Of a DNA stretch of 64,000 nucleotides, positions 56,733-64,000 are shown piece by piece. The first letter of the stretch is position 1. Each line of letters opens with the position of its first letter. Origin of the DNA: Gonapodya prolifera JEL478 (taxonomy: Eukaryota; Monoblepharomycota; Monoblepharidomycetes; Monoblepharidales; Gonapodyaceae). The translations under genes and the position numbers were made by a program. The notes below the pieces were generated by a model. That model ran no database searches. It saw nothing but the letters and a program-made list of their open reading frames with translations, and was not told the DNA's origin. The DNA is taken from positions 106,439 through 170,438 of the forward strand of contig KQ965781.1 of NCBI GenBank assembly GCA_001574975.1. The letters are read 5' to 3'.

Positions 56733-57940
56733 TCATTTCCTAGAGCTCTTAATAGTCTTCTCGTACGTGGTCGCGGGTCGAACGTTCCCGTCCCTAGTCG
56801 CCACCAGTGTTTTCTTGCTCCCAGTGTCATGGAACATGAACGCGACCTTGCGAGAAGTATGCGGGCTCGGCGGAGAAGACTTCGCGCCCCCTTCGCCCTC
56901 CTCGGGTTGGTAAATCTCAAATGGTCGATTGGACAGCGCTTCCTCCCGGGCGTCGATTTTGGCGAAGGGCTCCAGTTTGAGGACCGCTGCGGCGTCCTGT
57001 TGGGTAACTTGTCAGTCGCGGTGCGGGACGGGTGTTTGGGGGAGTCAAACGTACCTCTGGCGACAAACTCTCCTCCTCGTCCAAGGACCGGAACGCAGGT
57101 CGATTTCGGACCGAGGATATGAGACGAAGATCCTCCTTATAGTCCGCCCGCTCATGCACTCGAAGAACACGCTCCATATCTTGCGAGAACTTTTCTTGCA
57201 CCGCAAAATTCTGAACGAAATACCGATGCTGGTTGAGAACACACGCACATTTCGCAACTGTACACTCACGTAAAGTCCCCGTGTGTCATACTCGTTCAGC
57301 ACCCTCTGCACGTAATCCTCCGTCGCGCCGACAACTTTAGCAATCTCCGTCGCGGTCCCGTTAGTCTCGTTCTTCACCCGTACGATTTCCTGCCCCCTTG
57401 TCCGTTCCTTCTCCAGCGCTAGCGCACGAACCCATCAAAACCAGCGTCACATCACTCGACGACACACTCTCGCCCACCTTTCAATTTGAGAATGGCCTCC
57501 ACCCGCACAATGGACAGGTTATAGCGGCTCGCAAGCTTCCGGGGCGACCATTCCTGCGGATTGGACTCATACAGTTCGAAAATCTCTCTCCGCAGCACGT
57601 TAGATACAGGAGGGATGGCGACGAAGTACGGGTTCAGTGGAAACGGCTGTCCATTCCGCCTTGTTCAGTCCTCGTCATAACTCTTGTCTTCACCACAAGC
57701 AGAACGAACCTGCACCGGACTCCCCGTCACGAAATTAGCTCCGCCCTTCAAGTCACGGTACTTCCGCGTCGCCCTGTCGATTTCCTGCCGCGTGGCGGCC
57801 TCGACGGCTGGGTCGAAGGGTTGGTGAAAACCGAGCCCCCGTCGTGAAATCGCGGACGATCGGGAGACGCATACGGAGGTGGAGGTCGGGAGGAGACGGC
57901 GTGTGGTTTGGGCGATGGTGGGGAGCGTGGGGTGGCGCAT
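56733..57940 (-). CDS. Bot1-like mitochondrial small-subunit ribosomal protein (mS45 family)
   Basis: ATG 57940 opens an Arg/Ser/Thr-rich presequence (MRHPTLPTIAQTTRRLLPTS). Later exons give ATRQEIDRATRKYRDLKG, then LRREIFELYESNPQEWSPRK and YNLSIVRVEAILKLK (near 57600-57490), GTATEIAKVVGATEDYVQ, FSQDMERVLRVHERADYK, and a C-terminal strand region FMFHDTGSKKTLVATRDG ending at the stop at 56733. The order of a short helical block with SPRKLASRYNLS followed by VEAILKLK is typical of the Bot1p/eukaryotic mitochondrial regulator family, a component of the mitochondrial small ribosomal subunit needed for respiration. Assignment rests on remembered motifs. It lies between two other organelle or membrane genes on the same strand. 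Confidence 0.65.
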
Positions 57941-58105
57941 CGTGGAGGTGATGATGGGTCTTCGGAGGTGATGAAAAAGATTACTAGTTTGTATTGTTAC
58001 TACAAAACGCTCCACCACTTCTCATTACACCAAAAATTCGTAAGTCACTCCAAAGAGCCCGCGACACACAATTATGAACCAGCCCGCTACTTGCCGCGCC
58101 TCCCA

Positions 58106-60265
58106 TCACACCACAAACGACTCCACCTCCACATCAATCACCACCTTCTCACTCGTCTCCACCGCCTTCACATCCGCCAACACATCATTCGTCATCCTTT
58201 CCGGCCCACACACAAACACTTCCACACGCGGCACAGCAACGGACGTCTCGGCGCCGAGCCGCTCGACGACTTTGCAGAGGATGTTACGCACCCCAGGGCG
58301 CGACCTGCTCACGAGGGGTGCAATGGGGTTCGGGAGCGGGGACGATACGGGGCCCAGGTCAGACCCCGCCCGAGAGGTGTCGAAAACATGCACGTTCAAC
58401 GGCGAGTCGGGGCCCAGCCAGGGTTGTAGTGCCGAAAGGGTGTGCGCGCGGTCTGACCTGACGGACCAGACGAGGTAGATTGGCGGTCGATCGGGTAGGA
58501 CTTTTTCGGCGTCGCTTGAAGCCCCGGCGGTGATTGGTGGGTTGGAGAGGAGTGAGCGGATGCAGAAGAGCGCGGGGGCAAGCCCCGTCCCGCCTACAAT
58601 GAACACGTATGCGGAGTGGGGTGTTGCGTTCGGGAAGACGAAGCGCGTGGGGGTGCCAAAAGGGCCTTGCATTGAAACTGTGGAGAAGCGTCGTTTTCAG
58701 CGAGGGAAGGAGCACGAGCACGTTGAGCCGCAACTCACTCTTAATACCCCCCTCCTTCTTCACACCCTCCAACACCCTCTCCGTCCACTTCTCGAACGCC
58801 CACCCACCCTTCACAGGCGCCACCAAAAACTCCACCTCGTTCCCCTTCACGCCCGCGATACTCCACGCGTGCGATTCCCACCAGGACGCCGAGGGAACAG
58901 TCACGCGCATGAATTGCCCAGGGAGAGCCGGGAGGGGTGTGGGAAGGGTCACAGTGAGGAGGGAGAGGTCCCCCGGGGAAGGTGAGGAAGAGGATATGGG
59001 GGAGGTGGTAAGGCGGTGGGTGGTGAGGGTTTGGATGAGGCGGAGGAGGAGGTCGATGGTGTAGAGGAGCATTCCTGGAGGTTGAGGGGGAATGTTAGGT
59101 GTTTGTAGAGAGAAAGCAAACACCGTCGTGAGCCCACCGGGAATCGCATAATAGATCGACAACGACGAATGCAAGTACGAAAATATCAATCCGACCACAC
59201 CAAACCCGTGCATGAGGTAGAACGTGTTGTATAGCCGCCGCCGGAATACAGGAAGAGAGGTGAGACCGAGGATGAGTGTCGCGCCGAGGGCAAGGAAGCC
59301 GGTGACGTCTGTGTGGGGAGGAGTGTGGGATGGATAGAGGAGGATAACAAGTTCAAAAGTTTTGTTCGCACCCCAACAACCCCCCCCTCCAGCCCCACCC
59401 GTTCAACAGCAACTCACAGATGTAATTCTTCTCCCCCCACTCCCCATCTCCCAAACTCTTCAATCGTACCGCCAACGGGTCCTTCACCAACGTGACCGCA
59501 TACAAGCACGCGACCGTATGGTACACAAACACCCACAGGGACGTCCACCCGAGCCACCTGTGGAGTCTCAACATGGACGTGTAGTCGAGGCCGACGAACG
59601 AGTAGAGCGGGGAGTGTTTCGGGACGGGGAGGACCACGAGGCCGAATATGACGGCAGAGATGCCCCCCGAAGAGTGCATGAGCGTGTAGACGAGGAGTGT
59701 GCCCCAGGAAATGGGGGTTTTGGCGAGCGCGTATGAGAGGGAGTAGTAGGAGAAGGCGGCGTTCTTGGGTGGAGCGAGGCAGTTTGTACTGTAAGGCCGA
59801 GTTGGGACACGAGATGACGTTTTCGCGGAGACTCACCGAGTACAACCCATTCAAGCCAACAAGCACCATCACCAAGGCGACCACAAACCACGTAAGCTCT
59901 CCCGTGGTCACAGTGGACGTCTCAAGCGGTCTGGCTCCAAACGATCGTTCGAATACTCGGACACGTCGCGCACCAAGAAAGCACAGGACCGTCAAGGCGA
60001 GGAATGCGTAAAAAATGGCGAGAGATTGCCGGACGGGCGTGAAGTAGACGGGAGACTCTTCGTTGCAGTAGTCGGCGAAGCACCATTCGGGGTGGCCCAT
60101 GAGGACTGATGGAGCGGTCGAGGGTAGAACGGTGGCATGAGGAAGATTCCGTCGCATCGGAATCGAAAGGAAGAGTGTCTTACAGTGAACGTAAATCCAT
60201 GATGCGGGGAACGTGAGCGCGGACACGATGGCGACGATGAAGGTCTGCGTGGATGTGAGGAACAT
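58106..60265 (-). CDS. Ferric-reductase/NADPH-oxidase-like transmembrane flavocytochrome
   Basis: ATG 60265 begins a hydrophobic segment (FIVAIVSALTFPASWIYVHF after splicing 60183-60106), then HPEWCFADYCNEES and several helices. The haem helices read RLHRWLGWTSLWVFVYH and YLMHGFGVVGLIFSYLH, each with two His spaced 12-15 residues apart. The FAD/NADPH half reads LPGQFMRVTVP, SWSIAGVKGN (HAWSIAG), SMQGPFGTPTRFV, YVFIVGGTGLAPALFCIRSL, YLVWSVR and VFVCGPERM, ending EVESFVV. A GT-AG intron near 58740-58680 restores the frame before SMQGPFG. The junction near 59837-59785 is one base out of phase with the donor I chose, so that border is uncertain. No EF-hand is seen. The enzyme moves electrons from NADPH across a membrane to iron or oxygen. 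Confidence 0.8.
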
Positions 60266-60879
60266 GGCTGCAGCTGCACAGACACCGCAGTGACGCTGAT
60301 TGAGATAAGAAACGGGGAAACTGCCGTCGGCTGCAGGACCGGGATGCAGACCGCAGTCGGTGTCCTTTGGGATGCGGCGTGGTGGACCAATCAGATATGG
60401 CCGCGGGCCGGAGTAACGTAACGGAGTGGGCGAGCGAACTCCGAGTTTCGTAAGAGGCGAGAAGGGGGCGTCAGGAGGCTCAGAGAAGGAAAGCCCGAGG
60501 AGGAATGAATCGGTTCGTACGTTGAGCTGTACGCACTGACAAGATCCACAAAACTTGTTCACATTGTACACAATTTCGCGACCTTTTATTTCGTGGCGAA
60601 GTTGATTACATGAAAGTGGGACCTCGTATTTTTGCTGGTCGATTTACCGTGGTCAAACCCATCGTCACACCAAGCCATCTGCACAGGGCTCTCTGCGGCA
60701 TACCCTGCGTGTATGTGAGTAGGGAGATATAAAGATATAGAATCATTTAACACGCCGCACATGTATTTGCATTGACGATAATACCTTAATTCATGATCTT
60801 TTTCAATGATAAAGCTGGAATCGTCTCGTGTTTGGTAATCACTTATATATTTCGTTGTCTGCACTAAGCAGTTCAGCTT
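60266..60879. other. Promoter side of the ferric-reductase gene and start of an AT-rich region
   Basis: The reductase frame stays open upstream to 60571, but only through a Cys/Pro-rich sequence without a plausible start. From about 60560 the base composition drops sharply in GC. No gene seen. Confidence 0.4.
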
Positions 60880-62530
60880 GGACCGATCAAATTTCAACGC
60901 ACCACCACACCAAGCATCACTTTACAAGCTCTGCCTTTGCATTCTCTGACCAGATGAGACCATCTTTATTTTGCACCAATCATTTTGGAGAGCAGTACTT
61001 TCCAAATGGTGTGGTGAAAGTTCATCAATATCAGGGCTAGTGCAGAAGCAGTTCCCTAAAAGCAAGGCGCCTAAACCCTGATGTCCAAAGTTTCATATTA
61101 GTACATCCTATAATTTTCAGTTTTGACCTTTCACTTACCACCACACCTCACTTAACAAGTTCTGGCTTGACCCTCAAGTGTGTCTTCACAAGTCCAACTT
61201 TCTTTTCCACCAAGTTTTTGGAAAGTAGTCTTTCAAATTGTCTGGGGACTGCTGACTGACTCCCAAGATCACAAAGGCAGCAAGCACTCCTGTCTTTCCC
61301 TCAAACAAAGATGTCCAAGCTCTGAGTTAACAAGTTTCTTTAATATTTTGCAACAGGTGTCACTGTGCTGTCCAACATGCAATGTTAAAACTTGTTGACT
61401 GCCTCTCTCCTGCATTGTCTTTGGGGCCTCACAGGAAGTGACATCATTTTTAATGCATTTAATGTTTGCCAATCACCACATGCTTGATGATTCCAAATTC
61501 TTTTGCACCAAACATTTTGGAAAGTGGGCTTTCAAATTTCCAAGTAGGCTGGTGACTGGCAGCCATGAACCATCTGGCTGAGCTTTCTGCATGCAGCAGA
61601 CACCTTGTGCCATCATCAGAAGCCTCCCTTGTTGCACAAAAGCCCAAAATCTGAAGTGTCATATTTGTCCATTGTATCTTGTATTTGGTTAATTGGACCT
61701 TTCAAATTTCAATGCACTACTGCAATACCCTCACTAAAAATGCTCCTGCTTTGCCTGCTATGACTGGCTGAGTGAGCGCAGCTTCCTTTGCACCAAGTGT
61801 TTTGGAAAGTGGTATTTCCATATGGTGTGGTGATTGAAGCCACTGACCTTACAACCCCTGTCTCCATGTTGTGGTTGAGCAATAACCGTTTGAAAATGCA
61901 GAAGTGACTTATGTTTGTTCATCATTAAATCATCCTTGTTTTCAATGCTGCTCCACTAAGTACATAAAAATGAGTGCACCACCAGATTGGCTCACATACT
62001 AAGCTTGGACTTGTAATTTCTCTCTGTCTGGATCAGACCATCATATTTTGTGCCAAGCTTTTTTGGAAAGCAGTCTTTCCAAATGCCATTGTGATCATTT
62101 CATGTTTGAAACCCAATTCAAGGCTTCAGGAAGCTTGTGCAACTGTTCCAAATTCCTTTTTATGCAGGATGCACAACTCTAAACTCATATCAGCTCATAC
62201 ATTTTGTCTTAAGCTTAGATGTTGCAAATTGTACCCCCACACCACTCACCCATACTTCATGACCTCTGATGTGACCCTCTCTGTCTGCACAAGTTCAACT
62301 GTTTTTTGGGCCAAACAGTTTTGAAAGCAGTTGTTTTAAATGATCTGGTGACCCCTTGAGCCAGTGGCAATCATGCTAGGCAGAAGGCAGTGATCCTGAA
62401 TTCACATTCCCTTTTACCAAAGATGTGCACAATTTTTCAATGAAACTTACAGTGTTGTACAATCTGTAATGTGCAACCTTACTAACTTTTTTTGTTTGCC
62501 TCATGTTTGCTAGTCTTTCCAATGTTCTGG
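60880..62530. repeat. Degenerate tandem satellite, about 260-bp unit, six or more copies
   Basis: The word TTTTGCACCAAnCATTTTGG followed by AAAGnAGTCTTTCCAAAT and a TGGTGTGGTGA word recurs at about 60970, 61205, 61505, 61790, 62050 and 62305, with a trace near 62505. A second conserved block (GACCTTTCAAATTTCAATGC then ACCAC) recurs between these. Spacing is 200-300 bp, so units have gained and lost bases. Low GC, no coding frames. Confidence 0.65.
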
Positions 62531-63660
62531 TGATAGCATAAGTGTCTTTCTCACAAATGTAAAAAGCAGCAAGTGTCATTGTTATGGGTTTTCCCAGATA
62601 AAAGATACCCAAACTGTTATATGCTTTCCAATTTTTAATCACAGATTTGCAGATGTGCAATGCTGGCATTTTTGAACACCAAATTCAATTTTTAGTGTGG
62701 GCCTGGTGCCAATCCTTCCATATTTCAAACTCATGTGTTCTGAAATCAATTTGTGGGATCTGATTGCACCTTGTTGAGCTGACATCATTTTGTGTGCCTG
62801 GGGACATAGCTGATTTCCTCCAATTACTTCTCACAAAGTTAATATCACCACTGTAAGTGCATATCTCACTTTCATTATGATACTCAAGCAGCATGAGTTC
62901 TAGATTAGTTTTTAATAAATATTAAGTATTATGGCATCAATGTCATATCTGGCTGGTGTATGCATCAGATGACATCTTAGTTTCAACATGGTTGTGTCAT
63001 GTAAAGCACCACCCCTGTATGACTTCCTGAGATCAGACTGCATAACTTTATGCCCTTATTGTTTGAGAAACTCTCTCACCATTTGTTGGGTTTACATCAT
63101 TCCAACAAAAGCCTTTCAATGGTTTTTACTAATGAGGTTTTGTTGAACACCTGCGTGACCTGCACCATTTGGAAAACACCAAAGTTGTGCACGGGTGTGG
63201 TGGACAACAACCAAACCTGACAAGCAATGGTATAACCACATTGAAGGCCAGGTCCATGGCAAAGGCAGGGTGAGTAAGTGGACGGATCATGTCAATGAAC
63301 TGGGGAGAAAGGAGATTTTATGTCAGAGGATAAGGGCCAGGGGTGACAAGTGATGATAGCACAAACCTCTGCAAAGAAGGAAATGCATTCAATTTGTAAG
63401 CAAAAGCAAAGGAAAAGACCAAGGCTATTTTCAATACCATGTGGTTTCTCTTTCTCTGTGCAAAAGCCAGGCAAAAGGCAGTGCACTTGTATGCAACTGC
63501 CATCATCAAGATGGCCGTCAGTACCATCGTGTGCAGATATACTCTGGAGTTTGTTGAAGGGACGTGGCTGGTGCTCCCAAGGTTCTCAGTGAGTCTGATG
63601 CAGTATTCAGGTTTGGCAACATTAGCAGTCAATATCACAACATCTCTCACCACAATGCAT
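62531..63660. other. AT-rich non-coding stretch
   Basis: No protein-like frame or RNA gene found. Many short words such as TTTGTG and CAAAnGCA recur, similar in composition to the satellite next to it. GC content rises again after about 63690. Confidence 0.35.
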
Positions 63661-63939
63661 TGAAGCCAACCAAAAAAGATTGCCACCGACGCATGGCAGT
63701 GGTGGAAACAATGTTACATCAAGTCCAGCCGCAAGCAGAGTGCATTCCGGAGGAAGCGCGACAAAAAGCAAAACTACAGCACCCAGTATTCCCAGCTGAT
63801 CTCTCACGCTAGTACTGACTGGGCTGTCGCGGGCTTCGCTGCGCTGATCGGACGGGAAGCGGCACTTTTCCGCGCATATGGCCGTAGCTGGAAGTTTACT
63901 CTTAAGTCAATAATATATTGTAATAAAATTCAAGTTTAA
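63661..63939 (+). other. Possible 3' exon of an unrecognised gene
   Basis: After a TGA at 63661 one frame is open to a TAA at 63937, within a GC-rich island. It reads KIATDAWQWWKQCYIKSSRK, then FRRKRDKKQNYS and WAVAGFAALIGREAAL. The basic and Trp-rich composition is protein-like. There is no ATG, so it would need upstream exons. An AATAAA-type signal lies at 63921. Low confidence. Confidence 0.25.
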
Positions 63940-64000
63940 TGTCTGCATCTATTCGTGCGGGGGGGCATGAGGAGAACGGTAAACGGGATTGTGCATCATA

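Noticed and set aside
58359-58735. Frame change in the ferric-reductase NADPH half taken as a pseudogene sign
   Set aside because: A GTGAGT donor and CACAG acceptor lie exactly between the two frames, and splicing gives the expected SMQGPFG motif, so it is a normal intron.

Overview
The window looks like a gene-dense nuclear contig from a fungus. I favour a zoosporic, chytrid-type lineage. Genes are split by many short GT-AG introns of about 50-130 bp. The set includes a Snf5 chromatin-remodelling subunit, a Bot1/mS45-type mitoribosome protein, a mitochondrial half ABC transporter, a ferric-reductase/NOX-type oxidoreductase, GH26-type secreted or anchored glycosidases and a KIF12-like kinesin. 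The KIF12-like kinesin is the weak hint of a flagellated cell. Exon models below are hand-built from splice signals and reading-frame continuity, so individual junctions may be off by a few bases.

Layout. 1-5.1 kb: the 3' end of one gene, a tiny two-exon gene on the minus strand, and a 1218-residue Ser/Pro-rich disordered protein. 5.8-25.4 kb: six head-to-tail paralogues (here PB1-A to PB1-F), each an N-terminal PB1 domain, a disordered linker and a conserved C-terminal module of about 230-250 residues that I do not recognise. A-C and D-F are two subfamilies. D is broken. 25.7-28.5 kb: a disordered acidic protein and a decayed methyltransferase-like gene, both minus. 28.7-34.7 kb: a tandem pair of GH26-like genes. 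The first has lost its middle exons, and a multi-exon minus-strand gene of unknown family sits in the gap. 34.9-39.3 kb: Snf5. 39.5-44.9 kb: a decayed biotin-dependent acyl-CoA carboxylase fusion. 45.1-47.8 kb: an F-box/UBP-zinc-finger/DUSP-like gene and a divergent peroxiredoxin-like gene facing away from each other. 47.8-50.3 kb: AT-rich repeats and a tRNA-Thr. 50.7-60.3 kb: kinesin, ABC transporter, mS45 and ferric reductase. 60.3-64 kb: an AT-rich, mostly non-coding stretch with a degenerate tandem satellite.

How it fits together. The most distinctive feature is the PB1 array. PB1 domains usually pair front-to-back (basic face to acidic face), so six linked paralogues with divergent acidic loops and length-variable linkers could form a mix-and-match hetero-oligomer set. 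That is inference. The same interval and its right flank hold an unusual number of recently broken genes (PB1-D, the methyltransferase-like gene, GH26 copy 1, the carboxylase and perhaps the peroxiredoxin-like gene), which suggests a region of duplication and gene turnover between stable housekeeping blocks. No CRISPR array and no confidently identified transposon was found.
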